A stretch of 64,000 nucleotides of DNA from NCBI GenBank assembly GCA_965221655.1, contig OZ244906.1, forward strand, positions 1,364,001-1,428,000. Direction: 5' to 3'. Of the stretch, positions 10,159 to 18,542 are shown piece by piece. The notes under the pieces are model-generated. The model did no database searches. It saw nothing but the letters and a program-made list of their open reading frames with translations, and was not told the DNA's origin. The translations under genes were made by a program, and so were the position numbers. Source of the DNA: Bin107 sp965221655 (GTDB lineage: Bacteria; UBA8248). Numbering within the stretch: the first letter of the stretch is position 1; every line of letters starts with the position of its first letter.

Positions 10159-10755
10159 CTAGAGGACGCCCTTGGTGCTGGGGATGCTTGTGTTTCTCGC
10201 GTCGCGCGCCACCGCCGCCCGCAGGGCGCGCGCAAAACCCTTGAAAACGGCCTCCACCATGTGGTGGGTGTTCTCCCCGTAGCGGACCGTGACGTGGAGG
10301 TCGACCCCCGCCTGCGTCGCCACCGACCAGAAGAACTCGCGCACGAGCGCGGTGTCGAAGTCGCCGACGCGCGCCTCGGGAAAAGCGGCGCGAAAAACCA
10401 GGTTGCCCCTCCCGCCGAAATCCGCTGCCACCTCGACGAGGGCGTCCATCATGGGCAGGCGCACGTCGGCGTAGCGCATGATGCCCGCCCTGTCGCCCAG
10501 GGCGCGCGCAAGCGCCTGGCCGAGCAGTATCCCTACGTCCTCGACGGTGTGGTGGGCGTCGACTGCGAGGTCTCCCTCTCCCCGCACGCTCAAGTCCACC
10601 AGGCCGTGGCGGGCGATTTGGGCGAGCATGTGGTCGAAAAAGCCCACGCCCGTGGCCGCATCGCTGACACCCGTTCCGTCGAGGTCCACGGCGACGGTAA
10701 AGTCCGTCTCCTTGGTCTTTCTGCTGACCTGCGCCTTTCTGTTCTCCTGCGCCAC
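10159..10755 (-). CDS. hisB: Imidazoleglycerol-phosphate dehydratase HisB
   Basis: Removes water from imidazole-glycerol phosphate to give imidazole-acetol phosphate. It is the monofunctional dehydratase (198 aa), without the HAD phosphatase domain of enterobacterial HisB. The two metal-binding repeats are plain: DAHHTVEDVG and NTHHMVEAVFKG, with the FFDHML and FFWSVA segments. GTG at 10755 (VAQENRKAQVSRKTKET) is chosen; GGGGGAG lies just upstream. A histidinol phosphatase is not in this window. Confidence 0.95.
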   Translation of the reverse strand: MAQENRKAQVSRKTKETDFTVAVDLDGTGVSDAATGVGFFDHMLAQIARHGLVDLSVRGEGDLAVDAHHTVEDVGILLGQALARALGDRAGIMRYADVRLPMMDALVEVAADFGGRGNLVFRAAFPEARVGDFDTALVREFFWSVATQAGVDLHVTVRYGENTHHMVEAVFKGFARALRAAVARDARNTSIPSTKGVL

Positions 10756-10805
10756 CTTTTCTCCCCCGGCGGATGGAAAACACCCCCGCGCAACGCGCGG
10801 CCCGA

Positions 10806-12119
10806 TTATGCGCGATTCCCCCGTGCGCCGCCAGCACCCCTGAGGCGCAGGGCGCGCGCATGGCCGGGCAGCCCCTCGAGTTCGGCGAGAAGTGCGGCGG
10901 GAGCGGCCAAACGCGAGGCGGCCTCCGCGTCGAAAGACACCTCGCTCGTCCACTTGATGAAGTCGTAGACCCCGAGCGGCGAGGCGAAGCGCGCGGCTCC
11001 GCCCGTCGGAAGCACGTGGTTGGGGCCGGCGAGGTAATCGCCCAGAGGCACCGGGCTCCACGGCCCGCAAAACACCGCTCCCGCGCGGCGCACTTCGCGC
11101 GCCGCGGCTTCGGGGTTTTCTATCAACAATTCCAGGTGCTCGGGCGCGAGTGCCTCGGCAACCTCGAGTGCCTGCGCGCGCGAGTCCACTTCCACGAGAG
11201 CACCCCGGTTGGCGAGAGCCTGCTCTATCTCTTCGCGCCTCTCGGCAATGCGCAGCCCGCGCTCCACTTCGCGCGCGAGGGCATCGGCCACGCCGCCTCC
11301 TATACAAACCCCCACCGCCATCGCGCGTGCGTCGTGCTCGGCCTGGGCCAGCAGATCCGCCGCCGCCCATTCGGCGAGCGCGGCGTCCTCCACGACGACG
11401 ACTATCTCGCTCGGCCCCGCCTCCTTGTCTATCTCCACGCGCCCGCGCACCAAGCGCTTGGCGGCGGCGACGTAGACGTTGCCCGGCCCCACTATCTTGT
11501 CCACCCGCGGGACGCTGCGCGTGCCGAAGGCCATGGCCGCGACGGCCTGCGCCCCTCCGGCGCGGACCACGCGCGCAACCCCCGCCAGAGAAGCCGCCGC
11601 CAGCACGGCGGGGGGCACCGCGCCGTCCGCTCCAGGCGGGGTGCACAAAACGAGCTCCTCCACGCCCGCCACGCGGGCGGGTATCGCGTTCATGAGCACC
11701 GTCGAGGGATAGGCCGCCGTGCCGCCCGGCGCATAAAGGCCCACGCGGGCGAGAGGGGAGGGTCTGAGCGCGAGGCGCTCGCCGGGAGCGCTTTCGGTCG
11801 TGACGGCGCGGGGAATCTGCGCCTGATGAAACGCGCGGATGCGCTCCGCGGCGAGTTCGAGCGCCGCGCGCGTCGCGGGCGGCAGGGCGTCGCGCGCACG
11901 CGCTAACTCCTCGGCTTCCACGAGAAGGCCGTCTGGGGCCAGGCGTACGCCGTCGAACTCCTCGGTCAACGAGAGGAGCGCGTCGTCTCCCCCCTCGCGC
12001 ACACGCTCGACGATGGCGCGAACCTGCTCCTCCACGCGGGTGAGCGCTTCTTCCCCGCCCAGAGAAAGCCGCTCGATTTCAGCTCTGAAATTCTTCTGCC
12101 CGTAGCGGATGCGCCTCAC
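10806..12119 (-). CDS. hisD: Histidinol dehydrogenase HisD
   Basis: Zinc- and NAD-dependent oxidation of L-histidinol to histidine in two steps. The 437-aa product shows VGLYAPGGTAAYPSTVLMN, the NAD-site segment DKIVGPGNVYV, EIDKEAGPSEIVV, the metal-binding AQAEHDARA and the C-terminal GPNHVLPTGGAARFASPL. Start is GTG at 12119, overlapping the hisG stop as GTGA. Length is normal. The last 15 residues are Arg/Gly/Ala-rich. Confidence 0.97.
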   Translation of the reverse strand: MRRIRYGQKNFRAEIERLSLGGEEALTRVEEQVRAIVERVREGGDDALLSLTEEFDGVRLAPDGLLVEAEELARARDALPPATRAALELAAERIRAFHQAQIPRAVTTESAPGERLALRPSPLARVGLYAPGGTAAYPSTVLMNAIPARVAGVEELVLCTPPGADGAVPPAVLAAASLAGVARVVRAGGAQAVAAMAFGTRSVPRVDKIVGPGNVYVAAAKRLVRGRVEIDKEAGPSEIVVVVEDAALAEWAAADLLAQAEHDARAMAVGVCIGGGVADALAREVERGLRIAERREEIEQALANRGALVEVDSRAQALEVAEALAPEHLELLIENPEAAAREVRRAGAVFCGPWSPVPLGDYLAGPNHVLPTGGAARFASPLGVYDFIKWTSEVSFDAEAASRLAAPAALLAELEGLPGHARALRLRGAGGARGNRA

Positions 12120-12802
12120 TTCTCATCCCCTGCGGGCGCACCATCCCGCTCGGCGGGGGGCATCGCCCGCCGCAAATTTTCGATAATGGCTTGCATCCGC
12201 TCGTAGTTCGTCTTGAGGCTCGCGCGGTTGGCGATGAGCCGCGCCGTCGCGCTGAATATCTCGCGGATGGCGACCAGCCCGTTCGCCCGCAGCGTGCCGC
12301 CGGTGTCCACCAGGTCCACGATGACGTCGGCCACGCCGGTGGCGGGGGCGATTTCCACGTTGCCGTACAAACGGATGATTCGGGCCTGAATCCCCTCCTG
12401 CTCGAAGAAGCGCGTCGTGATCGCCGGAAACTTCGTCGCCACGCGCAGGGCCACGCGCCCGCGCAAATCCTCCCACGTCACCCCCTCGGGCGCCGCCACC
12501 ATGAGGCGGCACGGGGCGACCTGCATGTCGAGCGGCTCATACACGTCGCGGCCCTGTTCCAGCAACACGTCGCGGCCGATGACGCCCAAATCGGCAGCCC
12601 CGCGCTCGACGTAAATGGGCACGTCGTGGTTCCGCAGGATCAGGATGCGCAAGTTCGTCTCGGGGTCGTGCAAAATCAGCTTGCGCGACTTGTCCGATAT
12701 CCGCTTCGACAGGACGCCCGCTTGTTCCAGGCACGCGACGGCCTCGCTGAAAACCCTGCCCTTGGGCAAGGCGATAGTCAGTGCACTCCGCTCTCGTTTC
12801 AT
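12116..12802 (-). CDS. hisG: ATP phosphoribosyltransferase HisG
   Basis: First committed step of histidine synthesis, joining ATP and PRPP. At 228 aa it is close to the short (HisZ-dependent) length, but the residues after about 190 do not clearly show the long-form ACT-like regulatory domain. Diagnostic segments are LTIALPKGRVFSEAV, DLGVIGRDVL, RVATKFPAITTRFF and the PRPP loop VDLVDTGGTLRANGL. If it is the short form a HisZ subunit should exist elsewhere; none is in this window. ATG at 12802 overlaps the murA stop by one base (TGATG). Confidence 0.94.
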   Translation of the reverse strand: MKRERSALTIALPKGRVFSEAVACLEQAGVLSKRISDKSRKLILHDPETNLRILILRNHDVPIYVERGAADLGVIGRDVLLEQGRDVYEPLDMQVAPCRLMVAAPEGVTWEDLRGRVALRVATKFPAITTRFFEQEGIQARIIRLYGNVEIAPATGVADVIVDLVDTGGTLRANGLVAIREIFSATARLIANRASLKTNYERMQAIIENLRRAMPPAERDGAPAGDEK

Positions 12803-14061
12803 CACGACTCCACTTCGCGCTCGATGTCCGCGCCCAGGCCGCGCAGCTTCTCCTCGAGCCGCTGGTATCCCCTGTCGATATGATACACGTTGCGAACGAT
12901 GGTTTCTCCGCTTGCCGCCAGGCCCGCCAACACCAGAGAGGCGCTCGCCCGCAGGTCGGTCGCCGTAACCGACGCGCCCGCGAGACGCTCCACCCCCTCG
13001 ATGTGGGCCGTGCGCCCGTCGATGTGAATGCGCGCGTTCATGCGCGAAAGCTCCGCGGCATGCATGAAGCGATTCTCGAAGATGGTCTCCGTCATCACGC
13101 AGCTGCCGCGGGCGAGCGTCATGAGCGCCATGAACTGGGCTTGCAAATCCGTGGGAAAACCCGGATAGGGGGCCGTCTTCACGCTCACGGGCAATATGGC
13201 GCCCGTGCTGCGTGCGCGTACCCAGTCCGGCCCCTCGGTCACCTCCACTCCCGCCTCGCCGAGCCTGAGCGCGAGCGAGCGCAGCTGCCCGGGGGCGCAA
13301 TGCGCAATGCGCAAATCGCCCCCCGTAATCGCCGCCGCAATCATCAGCGTGCCCACCTCGATGCGGTCGGCGGGCGCTTGCGCGTCGTAGCCCGCAAGCG
13401 AGTCCACCCCCTCAATTTCGACGACGGGCGTGCCCGCCCCGCGCACCCGCGCACCCATGCCGTTCAGCAGGTCGGCGAGCGCTACCACCTCGGGCTCGAG
13501 GGCGGCGTTCTCCAGCACGGTGGACCCCTTGGCCAGCGTCGCCGCCATCATCAGGTTCTTCGTACCCGTTACCGTCGTGATGTCGAACGAAATGCGCGCG
13601 CCCACGAGCCTGCGCGCAGTGGCCTCGATGTAGCCGCGCTCGATGTGCACCTCCGCCCCCATGGCGCGCAAGCCCTTGAGGTGCTGGTCGATGGGCCGCG
13701 CCCCGATGGCGCAGCCCCCCGGCAGGGAGACGCGCGCCAGGCCGAAACGCGCGAGCAGCGGCCCCAGCACTAGCACGGAGGCGCGCATCGTTTGCACGAG
13801 CTCGTAGGGCGCGACGCCGCCGGTGATGTTCGAGGCGTCGAGCACGACTTCGCCCTTCGCCTCCTCGCGCACTTCCACGCCGAATTCTTCGAGAAGACGC
13901 AAGATGGTGTGCGTGTCGCTGAGTTTCGGTACACGCCGCGCGCGGCTCACTCCATCCGCCAGAATAGAGGCGCTCAGAATGGGCAGGGAGGCGTTTTTGG
14001 AGCCCGACGCCTCCACCTCTCCCCTGAGCGGCCTGCCCCCCCGAATCCGGAACAGATCCAA
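12802..14061 (-). CDS. murA: UDP-N-acetylglucosamine 1-carboxyvinyltransferase MurA
   Basis: Transfers enolpyruvate from PEP to UDP-GlcNAc, the first committed step of peptidoglycan synthesis. The 419-aa protein has SGSKNASLPIL (UDP-GlcNAc-binding Lys-Asn), the fosfomycin-target Cys in PGGCAIGARPID, and GFPTDLQAQFMAL. The start is TTG at 14061, with gagg upstream. It is placed between prmC and hisG, an arrangement known from Deltaproteobacteria. Confidence 0.97.
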   Translation of the reverse strand: MDLFRIRGGRPLRGEVEASGSKNASLPILSASILADGVSRARRVPKLSDTHTILRLLEEFGVEVREEAKGEVVLDASNITGGVAPYELVQTMRASVLVLGPLLARFGLARVSLPGGCAIGARPIDQHLKGLRAMGAEVHIERGYIEATARRLVGARISFDITTVTGTKNLMMAATLAKGSTVLENAALEPEVVALADLLNGMGARVRGAGTPVVEIEGVDSLAGYDAQAPADRIEVGTLMIAAAITGGDLRIAHCAPGQLRSLALRLGEAGVEVTEGPDWVRARSTGAILPVSVKTAPYPGFPTDLQAQFMALMTLARGSCVMTETIFENRFMHAAELSRMNARIHIDGRTAHIEGVERLAGASVTATDLRASASLVLAGLAASGETIVRNVYHIDRGYQRLEEKLRGLGADIEREVES

Positions 14062-14065
14062 AACC

Positions 14066-14941
14066 TCAAGCCCTCACGAGTTCCAGCACGCGCTCTCGCC
14101 CGGCGAGGTCGCACCGCCGCCGGACGGAGCGCCACTCTCCCCCCCGAGCGGAGAAATCCTCGGCCTGCGCCATCTGGCGCGGGTCCATCTCCACCAGCAG
14201 GACGCCTCCCGAAGCCAGGTGCGCGGGCGCCTCGCCCAGGAGCCTGCGGATGAGCCGCATGCCGTCCGCACCGCCGTCCAGAGCGAGGCGCGGCTCGAAG
14301 GCGGCGACCTCGGGCATGAGACGTTCTATTTCCGCCGACGCCACGTAGGGCGGGTTCGACGCGATGAGGTCGAACTTCTCGCCGGGAGCGAAGGCGCACA
14401 ACAAATCCGAAGCCACCAGGCGCACCCGCTCCGCAAGGCCCAGCCCCTGCGCGTTGCGGGCGGCGACGCGCAGAGCCTTCGGGCACACGTCGCTCAGGAA
14501 CACCGCGGCCCCGGGCAACTCGCGCGCTACCGAAAGCCCCACCGCGCCGCTGCCCGTACCGACGTCCACCACGCGGGGCGTGCGCGCCTCCCGCAAGAGT
14601 GCGGCGGCGCGCGCGACGAGCAGTTCCGTATCCGGCCGGGGAATCAGCACCGCGGGAGAAACGAGAAATGGGAGCGACCAGAACTCCCGCTCGCCGGTGA
14701 GATAAGCCAGGGGCTCGCGAGCGATTCTTCTGCGCGCGAGGGACTCCAGGTGCGCGAGCACCGTCTGCGGCACGACTTTCTCAGGATGGGCGTGGAGGTG
14801 TGCCGCGCCGCAGCCGAGTACGCGGCCCAGGAGAACCCGCGCGTCCCGCCCCGGCGCATCCACCCCCGCCCGCGCGAATCGCGCCCTCAGGCGGGCGAGG
14901 AGCGCGCCCGCTTGCTCGCCCTGCGCGGAGGCCGTCGTCAT
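14066..14941 (-). CDS. prmC: Release-factor glutamine methyltransferase PrmC (HemK)
   Basis: Methylates the Gln of the GGQ motif in release factors using SAM. The 291-aa protein has an N-terminal helical domain and a Rossmann methyltransferase domain with VVDVGTGSGAVGLSVA and the catalytic SNPPYVAS. ATG at 14941 overlaps the prfA stop as ATGA, so it is translationally coupled to its own substrate gene. Confidence 0.96.
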   Translation of the reverse strand: MTTASAQGEQAGALLARLRARFARAGVDAPGRDARVLLGRVLGCGAAHLHAHPEKVVPQTVLAHLESLARRRIAREPLAYLTGEREFWSLPFLVSPAVLIPRPDTELLVARAAALLREARTPRVVDVGTGSGAVGLSVARELPGAAVFLSDVCPKALRVAARNAQGLGLAERVRLVASDLLCAFAPGEKFDLIASNPPYVASAEIERLMPEVAAFEPRLALDGGADGMRLIRRLLGEAPAHLASGGVLLVEMDPRQMAQAEDFSARGGEWRSVRRRCDLAGRERVLELVRA

Positions 14942-16020
14942 GCGGGAGAGATGCCTTCTTCGACCTCAGCCAGGCGTTCCGCCTCGCGGCTTTCGATGAC
15001 CCGCCGAACCATCTCGTCGATGTCCCCCTCCATGAAGGCGGGCAGACCGTGGAGGGTGAGGCCGATGCGGTGGTCGGTAATCCTGTCCTGCGGGAAGTTG
15101 TAGGTGCGGATGCGCTCGCTCCTGTCGCCGCTGCCGACGAGGCTCTTTCTGTGGGCCGAACGCTCGGACATCTGCTTGCGTATCTCCATATCGAGCAGGT
15201 GGGCCGAGAGAATCTTCATGGCCTTGGCGCGGTTTTTGTGCTGGCTCTTCTCGTCCTGGCAGGTGACGACCAGGCCCGTCGGCACGTGGGTGATGCGCAC
15301 GGCGGAATCCGTCGTGTTCACGCTCTGCCCGCCCGGCCCCGAGGAGCGGTAGACGTCGATGCGCAGATCCTTCTCGGCGACGTCGAGCGCAATCTCATCA
15401 GCCTCGGGCAACACGGCGACGGTGGCGGCGGAGGTGTGGATTCTGCCCTGGGTCTCGGTAACCGGCACGCGCTGGACGCGGTGGGTGCCGCTCTCGTAGC
15501 GCAGGCGGCTGTACGCGCCCGCTCCCTTGATGAGAGCGGAAACCTCCTTCACGCCCCCCAGGTCGCTTTCGCTCCGGGCAAGCTCCTCCACCGCCCACCC
15601 CTGGAGTTCGGCGTAGCGCGCATACATGCGGTAAAGGTTCGACGCGAACAGGGCGGCCTCCTGCCCGCCCGTGCCCGCGCGCACTTCGAGGATGACGTTT
15701 TTCTCGTCGTTGGGGTCCTTGGGCAACAGGAGCCTGCGCAGACGCCCCTCCACCTCCCCGCACTTGGCGCCCGCCTCCTCGAGCTCGGCCGCGGCGAGCG
15801 CACTCATCTCGGGGTCGGAGTCATCGAGCAGGGCTTTCGCCTCCTCGGCGACCTCCGCGTAGCCGCGCCATTCCGCATAGGCCTGGACGACCTGGGAGAG
15901 TTCCTTGTGCTCGCGGGCGGTCTGCTCGAACTTCTTGCGATCCCTGATGAGGTCAGGGTCTGCGAGGCGTTTTTCCAGAGCGCGATGCTTCTCGATGATT
16001 TGCTCGACTTTTTCGAACAT
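14938..16020 (-). CDS. prfA: Peptide chain release factor 1
   Basis: Terminates translation at UAA and UAG. The 360-aa protein carries the GGQ motif (SSGPGGQSVNTTDSAVR) and the PVT anticodon-like tripeptide in RVPVTETQGR, which marks RF1 rather than RF2 (SPF). The frame continues 21 codons upstream, but MFEKVEQIIEKH is the family start, at 16020; no strong RBS is visible. RF1 does not read UGA, which matters here because another gene in the window seems to use UGA for selenocysteine. Confidence 0.97.
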   Translation of the reverse strand: MFEKVEQIIEKHRALEKRLADPDLIRDRKKFEQTAREHKELSQVVQAYAEWRGYAEVAEEAKALLDDSDPEMSALAAAELEEAGAKCGEVEGRLRRLLLPKDPNDEKNVILEVRAGTGGQEAALFASNLYRMYARYAELQGWAVEELARSESDLGGVKEVSALIKGAGAYSRLRYESGTHRVQRVPVTETQGRIHTSAATVAVLPEADEIALDVAEKDLRIDVYRSSGPGGQSVNTTDSAVRITHVPTGLVVTCQDEKSQHKNRAKAMKILSAHLLDMEIRKQMSERSAHRKSLVGSGDRSERIRTYNFPQDRITDHRIGLTLHGLPAFMEGDIDEMVRRVIESREAERLAEVEEGISPA

Positions 16021-16116
16021 GGGGATCGACCGATGGGCTGTGGGCGGGGCGTCCCGGTGCGAGCGGGGTGCATGGGCCCGCACCCGCCGGGCAGCGGCGA
16101 GCGCGGGAAGTTCGCT

Positions 16117-16626
16117 CTATTCGTCCTGGGGCTTCTCGGCCGCTGCGTCCGCCGCGGCTGTTTCCTGCGCATCGGGCGCCTCTCCCTCCGCCGGGGCAAC
16201 TGCCTCCGTTTCCGCAGACGCCTCGGCGGCGGAAGCCTCTTTTTGCTCCTGGGCCGCTTTCCTGGCCGCGCGCTCCTCGGCGCGCTTTTGTTTGGCCTCC
16301 TCGCGCAGAGCCTTCTCTTCGGCTTGCTTCTCGGCCGCCAGCCGCGCTTCTCTCTCGAGACGCGCGGCGCGCTCGGCCTCGGCGACAGCCTGCTTGCGCT
16401 TGCGTTTGGAGACGCGCCCTTCCTGGCCCTCGAACTTCTTCATGAACTTCTCGACGCGGCCCTCGGTATCCACGATACGCGCCTGCTTGCCCGTGAAGAA
16501 GGGATGGCATTGCGAGCAGACCTCCACGCGCATCTCGCTCTTGGTGGTGAACGTCGTGAACTCGGTGCCGCAGCCGCTGCAGGACACCCTGCACTCCAAC
16601 AACTCGGGATGAATCTCGGCCCTCAT
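16117..16626 (-). CDS. rpmE: Ribosomal protein bL31 with a long charged C-terminal extension
   Basis: Residues 1-70 are a clear bL31: MRAEIHPEL, the four-Cys zinc ribbon (C16, C19, and CSQCHPFFTGKQ), then GRVEKFMKKF. bL31 usually stops near 70 residues; here another 100 follow, first basic (SKRKRKQAVAEAERAARLE), then Ala/Glu/Lys coiled-coil-like, then Glu/Ala/Pro-rich and acidic to the end. The reading frame is uninterrupted and ends 97 bp before prfA. ATG at 16626 is chosen; GGGAG lies 9 nt upstream. The extension may be disordered or bind rRNA or protein; no function can be read from sequence. Confidence 0.9.
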   Translation of the reverse strand: MRAEIHPELLECRVSCSGCGTEFTTFTTKSEMRVEVCSQCHPFFTGKQARIVDTEGRVEKFMKKFEGQEGRVSKRKRKQAVAEAERAARLEREARLAAEKQAEEKALREEAKQKRAEERAARKAAQEQKEASAAEASAETEAVAPAEGEAPDAQETAAADAAAEKPQDE

Positions 16627-16644
16627 AACCAAGTGCTCCCAAAA

Positions 16645-16661
16645 TTTTCGGTATCCGAAAA
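16645..16661 (-). promoter_or_regulatory. Perfect dyad in the rpmE leader
   Basis: TTTTCGG-TAT-CCGAAAA, two perfect 7-bp arms around 3 bases, lies 18 nt upstream of the rpmE start, just before its ribosome-binding site. In RNA it would form a small hairpin that could affect ribosome access. Autoregulation by L31 or another factor is possible but is inference. Confidence 0.4.
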
Positions 16662-16743
16662 CGATTTTTCCGCCCGCCGGAGGCGGCTTCATTCGGCAGC
16701 CACTAACCGACCGAACGTCCTCCCCCTGCACCGGGCAGGGCGC

Positions 16744-16772
16744 TTTATATCGAAACGCGGGCCGCTTGTCCA
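16744..16772 (-). promoter_or_regulatory. Sigma70 promoter for rpmE-prfA-prmC-murA-his
   Basis: Minus strand TGGACA (16772-16767), a 17-bp spacer and TATAAA (16749-16744): five of six matches in each hexamer with ideal spacing. The predicted start is near 16737, giving a leader of about 110 nt before rpmE. No comparable promoter is obvious inside the cluster down to hisIE. Confidence 0.75.
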
Positions 16773-16810
16773 CACCAAGGCGGCGAAAATCAAGAAGTTG
16801 GCGACGGCGC

Positions 16811-18100
16811 TTACGTATTCATCGAGGCGAGGAAATCCTGGTTCGTCTTCGTCTCCTGGATTTTCTCGAGCAGCAGCTCCATCGAGTCCACCACGCCGAG
16901 AGGCTGCAAGACCTTGCGCAGCACCCAGACGCGGTTGAGCTCCTGCGAGGTGAGCAGCAGCTCCTCTTTCCGCGTGCCCGACTTGTTGATGTCCACCGAG
17001 GGGAACACGCGCTTGTCGGAAAGCTTCCTGTCGAGGTGCACCTCCATGTTGCCCGTACCCTTGAACTCCTCGAAGATCACGTCGTCCATCCGGCTGCCCG
17101 TCTCGACGAGCGCGGTGGCGAGGATGGTGAGGCTGCCGCCTTCTTCGAGGTTGCGCGCCGCGCCGAAGAACCGCTTGGGCCGCTGCAAGGCGTTCGAGTC
17201 GACGCCGCCGGAGAGCACCTTGCCGCTCGGCGAGATGATGGCGTTGTGGGCGCGCGCGAGGCGGGTGATGGAATCGAGCAGAATCACCACGTCCTGTTTG
17301 TGTTCGGTGAGCCGCTTCGCCTTTTCGATCACCATGTCCGCCACCTGGACGTGGCGCGAGGCGGGCTCGTCGAAAGTCGAGCTGATGACCTCGCCGCGCA
17401 CGGAGCGCTCCATGTCGGTGACCTCCTCGGGACGCTCGTCGATGAGCAGCACGATAAGGTGCACCTCGGGGTGATTGACGGCGATGCTCTTCGCGATGGC
17501 CTGGAGCATCATGGTCTTTCCCGTGCGGGGGGCGGCGACGATGAGGCCGCGCTGTCCGAAGCCGATGGGCGTCATCAGATCCAGCACACGGGAGCTGACC
17601 TCCTCGCCCGAGGTCTCGAGCCGTATCCTGCGGTCGGGATACAGGGGCGTGAGGTTGTCGAACAGCACCTTGTCCTTGCTGGCCTCGGGCGGCTCGAAGT
17701 TGATCTTCTCTACCTTGAGCAGGGCGAAGTAGCGCTCACCCTCCTTGGGCTGGCGAATCTCGCCGCTCACCGTGTCGCCCGTGCGCAAGTCGAAGCGGCG
17801 AATCTGGCTCGGGGAGACGTAAATGTCGTCCGGGCCGGGCAGATAGTTGTAGGCAGGCGAACGCAAAAACCCGAAGCCGTCGGGCAGAATCTCCAGCACG
17901 CCCTCTCCGGTGATGGTTCCCCCGCCGCCGTTTCGGTCCTTCTCGGACTGGGCTTCGAGTATCTTGTAGATGAGGTCTTGTTTCCTGAGACTGGTGGGGT
18001 TTTGGACGTCGAGGTCCTTGAGAATCTGGTTGAGTTCCACGACGGTTTTCTTCTTCAGTTCCGCCAGGTTCAATCCACGAGATTTCGTTCCTGTTGCCAT
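16811..18100 (-). CDS. rho: Transcription termination factor Rho
   Basis: Hexameric RNA-dependent ATPase that terminates transcription. The 429-aa protein has the N-terminal Rho domain (LNLAELKKKTVVELNQIL), the cold-shock-like RNA-binding domain with DGFGFLRSPAYNYLPGPDDIYVS split around a short Gly-rich insert, P-loop PRTGKTMML, Walker B VVILLDSITRLARA and the Q/R loops. The frame is open upstream, but ATG at 18100 (MATGTKSRG) has AAGGAG 8 nt before it. It has its own promoter and a leader of about 400 nt. Confidence 0.97.
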   Translation of the reverse strand: MATGTKSRGLNLAELKKKTVVELNQILKDLDVQNPTSLRKQDLIYKILEAQSEKDRNGGGGTITGEGVLEILPDGFGFLRSPAYNYLPGPDDIYVSPSQIRRFDLRTGDTVSGEIRQPKEGERYFALLKVEKINFEPPEASKDKVLFDNLTPLYPDRRIRLETSGEEVSSRVLDLMTPIGFGQRGLIVAAPRTGKTMMLQAIAKSIAVNHPEVHLIVLLIDERPEEVTDMERSVRGEVISSTFDEPASRHVQVADMVIEKAKRLTEHKQDVVILLDSITRLARAHNAIISPSGKVLSGGVDSNALQRPKRFFGAARNLEEGGSLTILATALVETGSRMDDVIFEEFKGTGNMEVHLDRKLSDKRVFPSVDINKSGTRKEELLLTSQELNRVWVLRKVLQPLGVVDSMELLLEKIQETKTNQDFLASMNT

Positions 18101-18513
18101 GGTTGTTTCTCCTTCCCTCGGTGGGCGTTGCCCTGCCGCTCCAGAACGTGAGACGACGCCATGGGCCGCATCACTCGCCACGTTCTGCGCGGGGAGACTC
18201 TCTGCCGGCCTCAAGCGGTAGGGTCGATGTGATGAAGTTCCTTCAATGCGATTCATGCGCCGCCTGATGCGGGGCGGACGCGGGTTCGGTGTCTTTCGGG
18301 TTCGGTCGGGTTATGGGCGTGCGTTCACACTCGCTTATACAAATAGGTTCATTCGGGGACGGAAGCGCCGCCGGGGGCGCCTGTAGTTTTGAATTCGCGC
18401 GTTTCCTACGAAGTTCCCTGTTGATGACATCCCAAATCGCAATGTTCCGGATGATTGCTTGCAGGCGATGAAAACGAAACGGGAATAATCGGCAAACATA
18501 CTCTGCTATCCTG
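18101..18513 (-). other. Long rho leader (about 400 nt), no gene seen
   Basis: Between rho and coaE no ORF on either strand resembles a protein. From the promoter overlapping the coaE stop, the rho mRNA would carry about 407 nt before the start codon. Part of the region (18240-18510) is visibly less GC-rich than its surroundings. Long rho leaders used for autogenous Rho-dependent attenuation are established in enterobacteria; this could be analogous. Confidence 0.5.
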
Positions 18514-18542
18514 AAAATAGCGACTCCGACCGGATTTGTCAA
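18514..18542 (-). promoter_or_regulatory. Sigma70 promoter of rho
   Basis: Minus strand TTGACA (18542-18537), a 17-bp spacer, then TATTTT (18519-18514). The -35 hexamer includes the TGA stop codon of coaE. The predicted start is near 18507. It separates rho from the coaE/DUF507 genes upstream. Confidence 0.7.
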
